Below are positions 33,591 through 47,200 of a DNA stretch of 64,000 bases, one piece after another; positions within the stretch are counted from its first letter, which is position 1; every line of letters starts with the position of its first letter. The translations under genes and the position numbers were made by a program. The notes beneath the pieces were generated by a model. It did not search any database. It was not told the origin of the DNA and worked only from the letters and a program-made list of their open reading frames with translations. The stretch comes from Cheiracanthium punctorium (taxonomy: Eukaryota; Arthropoda; Arachnida; Araneae; Cheiracanthiidae), in assembly GCA_038373885.1 (NCBI GenBank), contig JAWZYV010013552.1, forward strand, positions 372,001 to 436,000, written 5' to 3'.

Positions 33591-34552
33591 TCGCTGGAGA
33601 TCGAAACCGGAAGGACCAGCTTACAAGTTGTTTATTTATTCATTTTACTGCTTAGCTCTGAGAAGTTTACTTTACACTATACAGAACAAAGTTTTTTTTT
33701 TAATCGGTCATTCCATGGCAATAAAAAAGCAAAAAATGAAAACGTTTCTTTGTATGAGATTACCCGAAGAATCCCTGTTATGCAAAAGTTTTCGTACTTT
33801 TTTATATATGCTTATATTTTATAGGTCACATGATTAGGATTCCAAAACTGTTTTACTTTTGTTTCTACGATAACTAGAAGCTAAGTTGTAGAAGAAATAA
33901 TGAACCAGAAGTATAGTATTTTGTACAGTACTAAAATCTCTCCAGAAAAAGTGTGTTTTTCACAAATTTTCTTAACGATAAATGTCACATTTCATAATGT
34001 GTTTAAGGTATTAACTTGAAATTTTGCTAGGGTATTTTCACCATCATTAGCTGTGTTAGGAAGCAGAATATAATTTGTGTTATAACTTGTTATTTATTGA
34101 TTTTTAAAAGGCATTTTTTTTCCTACAAAAATGCCTTTTTTTAAGAAAAAATTCGGAGTTTTCATATAACAATTCAAATATTTTCATAAGAACTTTTGCG
34201 AATCTTTTGGTTCATAACAGGTAAATATGTTAGTTATGCACTGTATAAGTATTATTAAAAATACTTAACAGAATTTTTTACAGAAGGTGTGGCACAAATG
34301 CAGTTTTCTACCACAATTTCAATTCAATTTGCAAATATTTCAAAGTTTAGATGGAATTTCCTTAAAACTGAATTTCAGTTTTTAGCTTTATACATTTGTA
34401 GCATTTTAAATAAATACATGAATTTTACTTTAAAAAAAGAGCCCCGAAATAGGCTTTTACCTTAAGAACGGATAATTTAAAAATGAAGTTAATCCATTTT
34501 TTTTTTTTTTTTACTTTACAGCATGCATGATAGAGTTACAAAAAAAAATTAA
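33591..34552. other. No recognisable gene
   Basis: AT-rich. The plus ORFs at 33474-33837 begin inside the SINE-like repeat and have no domain. A T-run lies at 34498-34512. Confidence 0.45.
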
Positions 34553-34682
34553 ATTTTAATACTTTATTAAATACTGGTCATTTAAGAGCAGTGACTAACG
34601 TAACTTGTAAAAATTAAGATGTTACGTTAGTCACAGCTCTTAAATCACTAAAATGACTTTTATTTAATAAGGTATCAAAACA
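34553..34682. repeat. Imperfect inverted repeat / small fold-back element
   Basis: TTAAGAGCAGTGACTAACGT and ACGTTAGTCACAGCTCTTAA are complementary across a ~20-bp AT-rich spacer. The arms extend with mismatches to ~50 bp (TTTATTAAAT outwards on the left, ATTTAATAAGG on the right). It may be an old MITE; no target duplication was found. Confidence 0.6.
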
Positions 34683-34901
34683 TTAAAACAAAAAATTCTT
34701 ACTTATGGTCCAATCGTGCGTGCTGCATTGCTGAAAAAGTTGGATTAACATCTTTTTAAATAATCAGCTATGAATACTACGTTGGTATCAATGTTATGAC
34801 GTAAGTGAAGAATACTTGCTTTATCTGGCATATTAGAAATGATAAATTATGCTGAAAAGTGCATCGATTGTAAAACATTTTCCCATACATTAGTTTTCTT
34901 A

Positions 34902-35098
34902 AGGTGGGTATACACTGGGGAACAACACAACGTGTGAGGCAACCCGACACTTTCTCGCACGAGGTCTAAACTTGAGAGCGCAGTACGTGCGTTGCACGAT
35001 CCGTGTGCCGTAGGGGAACTCAGCAATGGAACTGGAGCTACTGTAGTAGGGTCATTAGCTGCCTCGTCCGACGATCGCCCTATAGTGTATGCCCACCT
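34902..35098. mobile_element. MITE with TTA duplication (PIF/Harbinger-like)
   Basis: Ends AGGTGGGTATACACTGGGG and TATAGTGTATGCCCACCT form a ~16-bp TIR, flanked by TTA on both sides (34899-34901 and 35099-35101). A 3-bp TWA target is the PIF/Harbinger habit. The 197-bp GC-richer interior is non-coding. Confidence 0.7.
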
Positions 35099-35248
35099 TT
35101 ACTTACGTCACTTGTAAAACTGCACTGACAAATTCTCAAAATGGATACAACGTCATCAAGGTATTTGTATCTGTCGTCTGAAATAAAGTTAAATATTTCG
35201 ATTTTTTATTCGTTCGTCTTGTTAAAATGAACTAAGGTGCGTTTGAAT

Positions 35249-35508
35249 TAGGGAATGCAATCCCGATCCCGCTGGAAGACTATATCATGTCTATAATTTT
35301 CATATTTATGTAAGGTATTGTATTAATTATCAAATAAGATATTATTATTAAACTTGATAGTGCTTATAAAATCTTACTTTTTTTCTACTTTTCTCGTTAA
35401 AATTAATTTTTATTTCAATGAAATGTTAATCCCGCGGGATTGCGGGATCAACAAAGCTCAATCCCGAAATCCCGCGAAACGATAAACAGAGCAGGATTGC
35501 ATTCCCTA
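35249..35508. mobile_element. hAT-like MITE family 3
   Basis: Ends TAGGGAATGCAATCC and GGATTGCATTCCCTA are perfectly complementary over 15 bp. Flanks GTTTGAAT and GTTTGAAA match 7 of 8. The interior has nested CCCGCGGGATT palindromes. Confidence 0.75.
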
Positions 35509-35516
35509 GTTTGAAA

Positions 35517-36460
35517 GAGGAAAAAAAAAAAAAAAAAAGATATCTGTCTAAAGCTGTGCAACCACACATTCAACAGCTAGTTCTGTATCTTCTATAGCTT
35601 AATTCAACGATTCGGGGCATTTATCTATAGTGCATTGTGTACACATTTTCAAACCTGACACGATAAAAGCCTGTTTCAATATTGTTGGAAGTCCTCGAAT
35701 ATGTTCATCAAGAATTTTTAAAGAAAAATGTTTATGCCTGATTAGACATAGTTTTTACGTAAACGATGGGTTTTTGAAATCCGCGATCAACTGTTTAGAA
35801 CAAGTGTAAGGCACTGTTGCGGATTTCATAAAATGTTTGTGTTTGAAATACTATCTACAAGATTTGGAAAGAATAATTTTTATTTCATTCAAAATCAAAA
35901 TAAAGTAACTTTGTAAGGAAAATTTCTCAATAATTAATTTTAAAATAATATTTTTTATTCCATTTAATATACACTCGATTTTAAAATTTTAAACTTGTTT
36001 CTTTTAACTGTTTGAATAATATCTAGATTTCTCAAAAATATTAGAAAATTGTAACTCTTTTTTCACGTTCAGAAATTATAGATTTTCTGATTAATTAACT
36101 TCATTTAATGCAAATTTTACTTCATTGTTCCATATATTTGGATTAGTTCCAAAATGGATAAAAATTTATTCAGTGCGTTGCAGGAATCAATAATATCTTT
36201 AACATCATTAACAAAACTATTTTTTGTTCTTCTTTCTTCTTTTTATTTTTTGAAAAAAAAACGTATAATATTATTGCATAATATTTTATGAACAAAACTG
36301 TTTTTGTAATGAAATTGATCCAAAATCGGACAAATCTAAAGCAAGGATTTTGTATGTAATTTTTTTTTCCTTTTTTTAACTCTTACAACGTATAAAAAAG
36401 GTAAACTTGCTACTAATACTTTACGTTTGGAAATAAATTAAGTTTATCCTATATTTGATA
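35517..36460. other. No recognisable gene
   Basis: AT-rich, with A-runs near 35520 and T-runs near 36361. Nothing identified. Confidence 0.5.
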
Positions 36461-36665
36461 GTTTGTGTGTTATGGCAAGCCTACACGCGGGGCATCTACT
36501 TGGGAGGAGGGACTTTTTAAGGAGTTCTAATGCATATTCAAGTCTGGAGAAAATGCATATTCAAGTTAAATCTGGAGAAAATCGCCCAATACTCCAGACC
36601 GTTCATCGACAGCCGTGTGATAGGCCCAAACCCGGGACCTTCACATTTCAGCCATCACTAAGCAC
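36461..36665 (-). repeat. SINE family B, copy 4
   Basis: Minus strand has the clearest B box of the family, CCCGGGTTTGGGCC. The plus strand contains a duplicated ~37-bp piece (ATGCATATTCAAGT near 36529 and 36555, each followed by TCTGGAGAAAAT), a local tandem duplication inside the SINE body. Confidence 0.6.
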
Positions 36666-36682
36666 AGATGCAGCGACGACGA

Positions 36683-36729
36683 TTTTGACGACAGCTGGCT
36701 GTGCCGGGCACAGCCAGCTGTCGTCAAAA
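36683..36729. repeat. Perfect 47-bp palindrome
   Basis: TTTTGACGACAGCTGG continues into CTGTGCC, then one central G, then the exact reverse complement ending CCAGCTGTCGTCAAAA. Both 23-bp arms match without error. It lies between the SINE-B copy and the piggyBac-like MITE fragment. Either strand could form a very stable hairpin. Function unknown. Confidence 0.9.
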
Positions 36730-36739
36730 CAGGGTCTCT

Positions 36740-36855
36740 AGATCTGTGGCACGCGATGAGCGTTTCGATCGTCCGCCATCTTGCTGGTAATTAAGTCGAG
36801 CGATGGCAACGGCTGCCCTTTTTTCATCACTGGGAAAGGGTTGCGCCTCAAAGGG
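36740..36855. mobile_element. piggyBac-like MITE, copy 4 (right half)
   Basis: Ends GCGCCTCAAAGGG followed by TTAA (36856-36859). It shares GATGAGCGTTTCGATC, GTAATTAAGTCGAGCGATGG and CAACGGCTGCCCTTTTTTCA with 25288-25390. The left half is missing. Confidence 0.6.
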
Positions 36856-36859
36856 TTAA

Positions 36860-39800
36860 GTGGTCAAAGCCTACATGAGAAGTGTTACCACTGAGGAAAA
36901 AATATTTTAAATCTCCCTAAAAAAGTACGATTGGTCACCTTAATTAAATTCGAAGCAACAGGTGCGTGTTTATAAAAAGTGGTGCATAAATAAACAGGCT
37001 GACATATAGTTAAATTGTTTTTGCCATGCTAACACAAATTATAAATGGCACAGTTCAAACTGAACCGTAGATTCTATAGTTAAGATAACAGGTGTAGCAA
37101 GGGAAAGTTAGAATCAAGGTATTAAAAAATCTGATAGAACTTTCCCCACCACTTTTGCGCAGATGTTTTCGATGTATTTAATGGGTTGAAGAGCTTATCA
37201 TCTTTTTTTGGGGGGGAGGGGGGTGGGGGGATAATTTGAAGAAATTATTTATATTACAACTTCAAAATTAGTTTAAAAAATTGATTGAATGGAAATTTTA
37301 TATTTAGATCTAATTACAGTGTTGCATCTGCTATACCGTGAAATATTTCGACATTAACTAACATTATTTATTGATATACTAATTGTATTCAATATATTAT
37401 GTGTTTTTGACATTACTTATACATATTGCATTTATTTAACATTATTTTTTAATTTTCAAAACGGTTTTGGAAAAAGTAGTCAGAAAAAGGTTGGTTTGAT
37501 AATATTATTACGTTTCATTTTCTTAAGACTCCACATCACATTGAAAACACATTTCGTGGATTTGACTAATACGACTTGCTTAGAATTACATAGATATGGT
37601 GGACCGTACACGTAATTTTCAAGAGCCATTTACTGTTCACTAATAAAAATTGCTGAATGGTTACTAATTTTTTCTACTAGATTTCATAAACAACGTGCGT
37701 AGGCAGTTTAAAATTAGTCTCCTAGTATATATTAACTCTAGTTCAGTGGATTAAGGCAAGAAAGATAGTATTTCTTAATTCATCATCAGAAACTTCAGTG
37801 ACATTTATTGTTCAAGTCGTTATTGACTAGCGTATGCACACAGCGTTTGCTATTTCACATTGATATCAGGTTTCGATTCGTCTAGGTGTACCCATATCTG
37901 CAAGTAGTAACCTGCATCATAATAGAAAAAAATGTAACGTATAGCGTTAAAAAATGGTAACCGTTAAGGTTAATTAGCAATCTGATCTACAGTTGTTGTT
38001 TTTTATCATTGTTAATTAATGGGGAAATGACTCCCTTTTAACAAGCATTCAAGAGAAAAATGATTTTAAATATTATCAACCGATTCCCAAAAGTCCACTG
38101 CATGAAAATCTTTTGTTCTAATCGTAGTAAAGTTAATAAATCTATTTTTATCATTTTACTTATTTAATAAATTGCTAAAAGCTCTATTTTTTAAAATAAG
38201 TACAGGAGTTTATTTCGATGAGTGAATTAAAACTTGAATTTTAGTTTGACTGCTCTTTTTCATTCGATACGTTCAAAAATTTTTCTTATAGTAAATTTAA
38301 AAGTTTTCCTCGGTTTTCTCGAGAGTTTACGAATTTTTGTATGCAGCAATAAAATTTTATTTCATTTCAAACTTTTAGTTCACTCTATTAACGTTTACTT
38401 AGTAGAAATATTGTAAATATTTTTTGTGCTTTTTTTTTGTACAAATTCTCTTACAGACAGACATTGCATTTAAACTTAAAATATTAATGTTATAAGAGTG
38501 TGCCGAGTTTTTATTAAAGCAAAGCTTTTTTTAACTGAATTTTTTATGTTTATTCTCTAAAACTTCGCGTTAACAGTTTCGCGAGCCCGAGATAAGATAT
38601 CTCAGTTAAAAAGAAATATTATATATAAATAAGTAAATATATTGGTTAAAGAAAATGTGCGGCTCTACTTGACAAATATAATATTACTCCATTTCTGCTT
38701 ACTTGGCAAATATTTCACCAGATGAGTATTTGCCAACGCGTATCGGTTTTACTCGGTAGGAACGAGAGGAACGAAAGGAGGAACGAGATAGGTAAGTAAT
38801 CCCAGCTTTCGCTAAATAAAGTTTTTAAAAAGTCAAAAAAGGAATTTAAAAAAATATTAAGAGCAATGAACTTATAAAACTGCTTATTTTGAAAAGATAT
38901 TAAAAGGAGGATCACACACTGTGATGTAGATCACATATTTAATACTAATTGTCATTTGTTTTCTTTTTCTTAAATTTAGTCTATTCAAAATCAAGTATTT
39001 TTAACTTATATATCTGTTCTCATTTTTCATTATTTTGTTTTTCAAAATTCCTATTCCGTTTCTTGTCACGAGATAACCTTTTAATTGTTTATTTTCCTCC
39101 GCAGACTGGAGCCTTCTGGCTAAAAATAGACTTTTTACATCACATTTGCAATCGTAATGAATTTTTGCTTCCCCTCTGTTTGTGCTTTTTTTTTGGGGGG
39201 GGGCATATTATTTATTTTGATACCATTCACCAACTTTCAAAATTATTCGTTCGCGGGGTTTGATTATTACTTAAATTTTACTGGTTTGAATGTATTACAG
39301 CTCTGCAGTTGGCGTTGGTTATCACGACCAAGTTTATGTTCTCGCCAATGTCGAATTCCGAGTTGGCATCCTTTTCGAGATCACTCCACCTTTTATCGCT
39401 TATTAAGCGGAGACTTATTTTTATTTCACTGAGCCACAACCCGACCGTTCTATTTAATTCTTTATTTATACTTCCTCTTCAATAAAAGAGCTTTATTTAA
39501 AGTATCCGAAGTCTTTCGGATTTATATTCTGCAACTAAGTGCATCGGAAAACGAACCTGGTTATCTCTTCGCAAAGCTAATCAATTTACTACTTTAGAAT
39601 AGCCCACGTAAAATCAACGTTACACATACAACTGTAACTTTTAAGTTCTCTGTGATTACTACTTAAGTTGGAATCTTATCGATTTAAACGACTTAAGTTA
39701 AAAAACGAATAAAGGAACTTTATGAACAGAACAGATGTATAAAAAATAGCACAGAACGAACGTTTAGGGTAGTACAAAGAGTCCCCTCTTTTTCAGATTC

Positions 39801-39935
39801 AAAAAAGTTCTTCTTCCCTCAAGCAGCAATTGGAGAGAACACAGCCTGCCTGTGTGTAAGAAGGAACAGTTTGCGACCGAAGAAGGGTGGCCAGCTTTGT
39901 ATTACTCTAAAAATTCGTACTATACTATTTACTTA
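36860..39935. other. No recognisable gene
   Basis: AT-rich unique DNA. G-runs lie at ~37209-37230 and 39194-39204. At 39290-39560 there is a GC-richer segment ending in AATAAAAGAGCTTTATTT and TATATTCTGCAAC that recalls an LTR tail, but I could not define TG..CA ends or a duplication. A possible intron of the minus-strand gene at 47.8 kb. Confidence 0.4.
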
Positions 39936-40346
39936 CATAGGGTGTCTGAAAAATATAGTGAAACCATAAGGAAGAACATAAAATTCAGCTGAACACATAG
40001 CAATGTTTGATCAAAAACGTTGTTTCATACACCTCTTACAAAAGGTGTTATCTTATGAAGTTTTACAACAAATCGTTAATTCTACGACGATTACAGAATT
40101 CAAAATCAACTCAACTTATTCATGTAATGATCCATTTTAGTTCAGCATTTTTTACAACAAAATAGATAAATTTTCTAAAAGTAATGGCAGGAAATTTCAT
40201 TAATGCTTCAAGACTTTTAGAGAATTGATTTTCAACCGGTGTGCTAAAACAAAGTTTTTGACCCCACATTGCTATGAGATTCTGAATCCCTTTCATGTTC
40301 CCCATCATCCCCTAAAAGTTTGTTGCTATATAATTGGAACAATCTG
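39936..40346. mobile_element. Mariner-type MITE with long imperfect TIRs
   Basis: TA flanks both sides. Arms of ~100 bp align with mismatches: CATAGGGTGTCTGAAAAATA at the left against the complement of AATTGGAACAATCTG at the right. The best match is inside, CATAGCAATGTTTGATCAAAA against CATAGCAATGTGGGGTCAAAA. No transposase. Confidence 0.55.
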
Positions 40347-40509
40347 TATATACGCATACACACACGGTATGTACGAGTATCATTTAAAAACTTCTTTATT
40401 AATTTTAAACCTTTAATCACGGGATATATTTTAGTATTCTTATTCGGCTAATATTACCTTACCACAACCAGTGTAACAATACTGAAATATACTGAATAAA
40501 GAAATTTAA

Positions 40510-40512
<3 letters not shown>

Positions 40513-40558
<46 letters not shown>

Positions 40559-40565
40559 CATATAC
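40513..40565. repeat. (TA)n microsatellite with TACA interruptions
   Basis: TATATA runs grading into TATACATACATATACAT. Confidence 0.9.
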
Positions 40566-41026
40566 ATCGTTCATGTCTCATAAGACTGACAAACGAAAAA
40601 TTTATGTTAAACAATACAGTGAAATAAAATCTTTCAAAACTTTCATCTAAAACCATTAAAACTTACAACATGAGGTTGTAAGTAGGACATCGCACATCTG
40701 CACATTTTTATTTAGATGCACTTCTCTAATTATGATTTAAAACAGATTTGGAGTGCCTTGTCGATTTTGATGCTTCACCATAAAGTTCCTAGCTTTAAAA
40801 AAAAAATTCACCACACCAATTAAACTAAATCCCCAAATTTGTTATTGGTCATGTTAATCATATAGCTAGTATGGAAAAAAAAACTTTTCGATGAAGAAAA
40901 AAATGTAGTGCCAAAGCATACATTAATTAACTTAAACCCATTACCTTTGAAAAAAAAATTGTTTCTGTTTTCTATCATACTTTTAGATATATTCCGCTGC
41001 ACTTTAATTTTTTTCATTTCTGACAG

Positions 41027-41225
41027 TGTAAAACAATTATTCGAAGAACAGCCTTGTTTTGTTCCTTGTAACCCTCGACAGAGCGAAACTCAAGCATTTT
41101 CTTATTATTTTAATCTTGCTGATGAAAAACAATACACAGGAAAGAGAATTATTAATTACATGAATGCATTAATAAGAGAAATGAGAAACTTCGACACTAT
41201 AGAATATCATGCTTCTTTGCAGCAC
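41027..41225 (+). other. Possible internal coding exon, unidentified
   Basis: A strong acceptor-like tract (TTTAATTTTTTTCATTTCTGACAG, shortened: pyrimidine run then ACAG) ends at 41026. The open frame after it has a less AT-biased, protein-like composition: VKQLFEEQPCFVPCNPRQ, then AFSYYFNLADEKQYTGK, then RIINYMNALIREMRNFDT. After ~41225 the frame becomes low-complexity (FFYKKKKENSS), and the only nearby donor, CAC|GTGTTA, is weak. I do not recognise the family. If real it is on the opposite strand to the 47.8 kb gene. It could equally be an old repeat. Confidence 0.25.
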
Positions 41226-41379
41226 GTGTTATTGATATTTTTTTATAAAAAAAAGAAAGAAAACTCTTCAAAAAACGGTAATTTAAAACATGCTTTTTCG
41301 GTTTGGGTTTCCCATAACTGCTTTCAGATTTTTCTCGTTCTCAAGAATCGTTCATCCATTTACAAAAATTGCTCATGAT

Positions 41380-43637
41380 AGTGATACAATTTTTAACAGC
41401 AAAATTTAAAGCTATGGCCGTGTATTTTTTTTAAACTTTTCTAATGTAAAATTTTATGATTTCGGTTTGTCTGTATATCCATTCGTACTCTAAATGTCGT
41501 AAACATGAGCATATTACTACGAAATTTATACCGGTTATTAATAGATACGATATCACGTACCTTATTGAATATGTTGTATTTGGTATTCGTAGTTCTTTTT
41601 CAACCGGGTGGGTCTGCCTTTTTTCTACCTTTCTGCTTCATTACAAAAGCAACAGCACACAACAAAAACAGTAAATACACAACAAAAATTTTTAACGATA
41701 GTCCTTAATTAAAGTTTGTCCGGTAGAGGTACTTCTTTAAAGAATTTACAGATTACTATGATTTTATTAAGTTTTCCATCGTTTTCTAAGGTAATGTAGT
41801 TTACAAATAAGTTGAACATTTTGAGTGCCGTTATGAATTTATTTTATGTATTACACTATAGAACTGAACTTTGTTAAGAATAGGGTGTATTATTTTATTT
41901 TATTAAAAGGGTCATCAAGTGATTAGAGGCAGTTGATGTAAACATGTAAGGCCGTTGAATAATTTTGAAATAATGCAGCTCCTTTACATTCTTTGCGTTC
42001 TGTTTTCTTAAATTAACGTAATCTTCAAGTGAATATGAATTCTCTTATTAGAAAGTTTTTGCCCGTTCATTCTTCTAGCAACTTCCAAGATGTAGACACT
42101 TAATAACATCTTTTTTAACCTTTCACGTTAGGAAAATTCATTATCTGTCGTTAATATACTTTAAATGTAATAGCAATGCTCTGTAAATCATTTTTCAGTT
42201 CTAATATGAGTTCGCTGGCCTATAAGGGCTAAGGATAAAAAGACGTGTTTAAGTTTCTATATCGCTACTCTTAAAAAAAAAAAAAAAACATTCAATTTTC
42301 GATTTTATCAAAACATTATTTTTCAAAAATTTCATTTTTAAGGAAAATTGAATAATATTGAAAAACAATAAATAAAATTTATAAATATTTATAATAAAAT
42401 TACTTTTTATGTAGAATTTCAAAGGGTAATCCAGAAAAAAAATAAATATTTCCCTTTCTATGTTAATTTAAGAATCAAGAAAATATTGAATAATTTTTCA
42501 AAATTAAAATTTTTTGAAATCGCTGAAAAAACCTTAGCTAGTACTTTTTTAATTAGCTGTAAAATCTATAAGTTTTTGAAAAATAAAACAAAGATTCCAT
42601 ATCTCACTTTTTTAGTCATTTTGAGGGCTAAGAGGTTATTAAATTATTCTTTTTTCAACAAAGCATTTGTTTAGTTACGGTCAAAAAAATAAATTAATGT
42701 TCATAAAAATCTTAGCAATTTTATATCTACACAGTTTTAAAGAGTAATACGGGGAAAATAAATTTATAATTTTGTTCGTCAGTACATATTAAATTGGTTT
42801 CCTGAAGATGAAGCCCGTTTTGTCTGAATCGTTTTGATATTTTTAAATTCATTTCGCGAGTTGATAAATTTTCTAATAAGTATCTATTTAAAGAAAACAA
42901 GCATTTAAACTAAAATAGAACTAAGCCCAAATATCCCAGCATGAAACTTATTAGATAATGAAAAGAACTTTTGGGAAAATTGAACTTCAAAACAATTTTT
43001 TTATCAATCTACAAAATTATATAGGATTTTTTTAAAGCTGAAACAAAAAGGATAACATATGCTAGTTATAGTACATTAATAAACATGAACAAGTGTAGAT
43101 TTTAATGCAATTTTTTTAACTTTTCACAGAATTTGTTATTTCGTATAAGAATTGTGTGCACATTTATACTTATTGTTAACGAATTAACTTAGTATATAGC
43201 GTTAATATCGTATCTAATATTTTTGTGTAAACAAAAGAATTACTGGTTAGAACATAGAACACGAGCATTAATATAATCGAAGAAATTTTTAATAAAATAA
43301 AGTTACCAAACACTATTAAGATCAAAGTAACTAATTTTCAGTTATTATCCCCATCTAAAGATGTGACCTTTAGTGAGCAAATAATTTCATTAGACATTCA
43401 AAACTACATCAAAAGATAAAAGACCTAATATTATAATTGTCAGCTCTTGAATACAGAGAGCTAATAATAGCATGCCCTCAGAGAAAAATCAATATAATGC
43501 TTTGTATCTTACAGTAAATTAACATTTATAAAATACTCAATACGAATAGTTCAAAACACTCGTTATCTTTGTACACAAATTTCTGGAATGGAAAAGTGAG
43601 CACATTTATAGAAAAAATATGTTAGGAAAAAAATTAT
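41380..43637. other. No recognisable gene
   Basis: Very AT-rich unique sequence. Overlapping plus ORFs at 41456-41708 have no domain. Confidence 0.5.
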
Positions 43638-44290
43638 GATTACTCAGCAAAATCAAGACATTCATTTATCTATATTTTTACATTTCCCATAAAGCATATT
43701 ATTTCTTTTTTACATTTCACTGCCTTTACCCATAAATTAATTTAAAACCTTCCGTTTTAATTAGAATAGGGCATTTAGAGACCAATTATCTTAACAATAA
43801 ATTAATTATTACGCTACAAAATCAAGATATTAATTTATTTATGTTTTTAAATTAATGAATGAATTATTAAAAGCTTTTTTTCACTGTCTTTGCACATAAA
43901 CCTAATTTAAAACTCCATTTTAATGAAAATAAGGCATTTATAAGCGGGAAATTTTAATAAAAAATTATTTTTATCGCACAGCAAAATTAAGACATTTATT
44001 TATTTATATTTTTAAATAAATAAGTATTACTCATTAATAGTCTTACACATGCATCTAATAAAAATCTTTCCATTTTAACTTAAACACGTCACTTATTAAG
44101 AGAATGTTTTAATAAAAATTTAATAATTACTACACACCAAGATCAAGACATTTACTTTTTTAGATTTGTATATATTCAAAACGGCTTTTACATTCACTGT
44201 CTTTATCCATAAATCTAAGATAAAACCTTTAGTTTAAATTAAAATATATTCCTTTATCCATTTTTTAAAAATGTTATGAATGGTAGAGTA
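43638..44290 (+). repeat. Decayed tandem repeat, four ~150-170-bp units
   Basis: Units start at about 43638, 43808, 43974 and 44126, each with a CAGCAAAATCAAGACATT-like phrase. TTTATTTATATTTTTA, CACTGTCTTTACCCATAAA and CCATTTTAATTA-like text follow. Divergence between units is high. Non-coding. Confidence 0.6.
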
Positions 44291-47200
44291 CCAAACATAA
44301 AAGCTTTGTTTTATCTGCTTCCGCTTTTTCCATTATAACTAGAATATATTTACGGCGGAAAATCAAATTTTTATTACGTCACGTATTAAATATAAAATAA
44401 GGCATTCTTTCTTTTTTTATGATTTTTCGATAGATCGATCTGAACTACACCTCCTCTGCGGTGATGAACGGTAGATTTAGGCTTAGGAAATATGATAATT
44501 CAGTAAGGCACTGCACGTAATTCTGCTGGCATGAGATCAATTTTTTTTCTAAAGAATTTACTTCTACATATTGCAAAATATTACAATTTACGTGCTCCAG
44601 CACATCACATAGTAAAATTTCTGTTTATAAAAGATTTTTTTTAAGTGTAACATGCGATACGCTTTAAATTTTAAGGATTTTGCATTTTTGAAAATTTGAC
44701 GTGTATCATACCTTTCGCCTACAGATAAAGAGAGAGAAAAATTTCGTTATCCTGGCTTCCTGAACTATTTTCAAAAGCGAGAAAAACTCATGAATACAGA
44801 AAAAAGGTTGTTTTTGAAACGTATTAATAAAAAGTCATATTCAGTTACGATTTCTTGTTAAAACAAAAGCTTAATTCCATTTTTAAAGACCATCATTTAA
44901 AAAACTAATTATTTTTTTCGGTGAAACGTAACGTATTAGTTGATTTAAGTAAGAAATACAACTACTGCTACACTACTAACCACTTCACTAAACTTAAAAA
45001 TACAACTGAAATGTGTTATAATTCAAATGAAATATTTTCTTGAAACTATATCGATAAAATATTTTTTAAACACCTATCCTTAAAATACTTATGATTTGTT
45101 TCATTAAAATTAAAACAAACGCAATGAACTTCAATAAAATTTAACAAAACGAACTAATGATATTCTCATCTACTTTTTCAAAGATATATTGAATTAATTG
45201 TTTTTATTCTATTATCTGACCTTTAAAAGAGTATTCGTCCACATATATTTTCATTTATTATCATCGCAAGAGAATCTATGGTATGAAGTTCCCGTTAAAC
45301 ACAAAACTTAACACCTTCATAAAGAAGAGTTTTTATTATAGTAAATGTAGGTAAACGGTACGCCTAGTCGAACTATAACACACAGCAGCTTACTTCGACA
45401 TTTTATCTGGCTATACAAATGAAAAATTTAAAGCATTTGTTGCTAATAGAGTAATTATTGATATTTCGCTCCATTTTCAACTAATTTAGCTAATTCATTC
45501 AATGAATAAACCATTTATTCTTAAATAAATCTACAATCTATAATACATTCAGACATTTTCTCCAATCGACTTATGGATCATCATTTTTATGTATTAAATT
45601 TTAATATTATCGGAGAATTTTTTTTATGCCGTGTGTTTTCTAACGGTGCAACTATTTGAACCTTTATAAATTACTAACTTAAAAATTATCTAAGGAAATA
45701 TAGGGAGGCTCCATAAAATCCTTCTTTCTGACAAAATGCACGCTTGCAATCTATCTATGCCTGAATTCATTACAAGAAATTACAGACGGTGTTGAAATTT
45801 AAATAAACAAAAATTCAAAACAATAAGAAACGGGTTTCTATTCGAATGAAAACAATTTTTCTCCCGGAATATTTTTTAAAAAATAAAAGCTATACTTACT
45901 GTTTTACTACGCTAAAAGATAAAAAAATATATTTATTATCTCAGATGAAAGAATGTTCGAAAATAGAGTAATTAATACTTTTTCATTTGATTTCATAGTT
46001 GTTCTTTTTGTATGAATTTACGATGTCAGACTAAACAATGTTCAAAATAGAATAAGTGTTCATTTTTTCCCTTTGATTTCATAGATACTTTTTAGAAATT
46101 TATTTACAAAACAAACATCTATAAGTTTAATAAAACAGATTATATACCTACAGTCTAAGAAACCTGAATTTTCGAAATTTATGAAATCACGAAACATATT
46201 TATTCATTAAAATTTACAAATAATTAAAATTTATGAGAAGTATTATAATTTATGAAATACATGAAATTTTGAAATTTAAATTACATTTTACACCTTTTTT
46301 AATTTATGATTAACCCTTTTAATGCACTTTTTACATTCGATTCGTAGATTAGTTTTTCAACTTTTATATTTTCTGATTAAGGGATTTCAAAAGTGAAAAT
46401 TTTAAAACTTCATTCTGGGAAAAGTGCAGTCATTGTGATAATCCTCACTCAGACTCGGTTGAACGCATTAGTTGATCAGTAATAGAGCTGAAATCAAACA
46501 GAAAATTCGAAACAATGTAGCATATTTTCTTATCAAGATAGTCAGGCGAACTATAAATAGTTTTTGGTTACGTGAATTATTAATAGCAAAAGAATCATAC
46601 TAGCGATTCGTCAGCTAATCCGAACTGTGTCTTATAAAAATGTTTCAAATAAATGAATTTGATTTGTAAGCCTCTATAATTCTGCCAGCACCTTTTACAA
46701 AAATAACTAAAAGTATCAATTATAGAGCTTTGTAAGTTTTTATTTTTAAAAAAATGTAAAATATTACTAAATTATACAATCTATCCCATTTTTAAAAAAT
46801 AATAACTAAGAATTACGGATCTCTACTTTTATAACTGAGCCCTTATGAAAGTATTATTTAAGATATTAATTAAATAAAGACATTATTTAATTATATAATC
46901 CATCATACTTTAAAAAAATAACTACACACATGAAGTACGGAGCACTACTTTTATAACTAAGCCTTTACTCCCGGCATCATATAGATTTTTCTTGCGATCA
47001 CTTACAACTCAAAAGGAGAGAATTTTTTTATTTTTCCTTATCTGCTTATTATAAAATATAGATAAAAAGAAACGGGGAGAGATTCTGCAAACTTCTGTGG
47101 ATAAGAAATACAATTATTTTAATATTTCTCTGTCTAAACTCATTCGAAGAAGTTACTTGACTACATACGGCGATGGAAATCAATGGAAAACACTGAAACA

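Noticed and set aside
39290..39560. Solo LTR with AATAAA and a GC-richer body
   Set aside because: No TG..CA boundaries, target duplication or second copy could be found in the window.
40908..41378. A single 156-codon gene starting at 40908
   Set aside because: Its first ~40 and last ~50 residues are low-complexity Lys/Phe/Leu translations of AT-rich DNA; only the centre after the acceptor-like tract was kept as a weak exon candidate.
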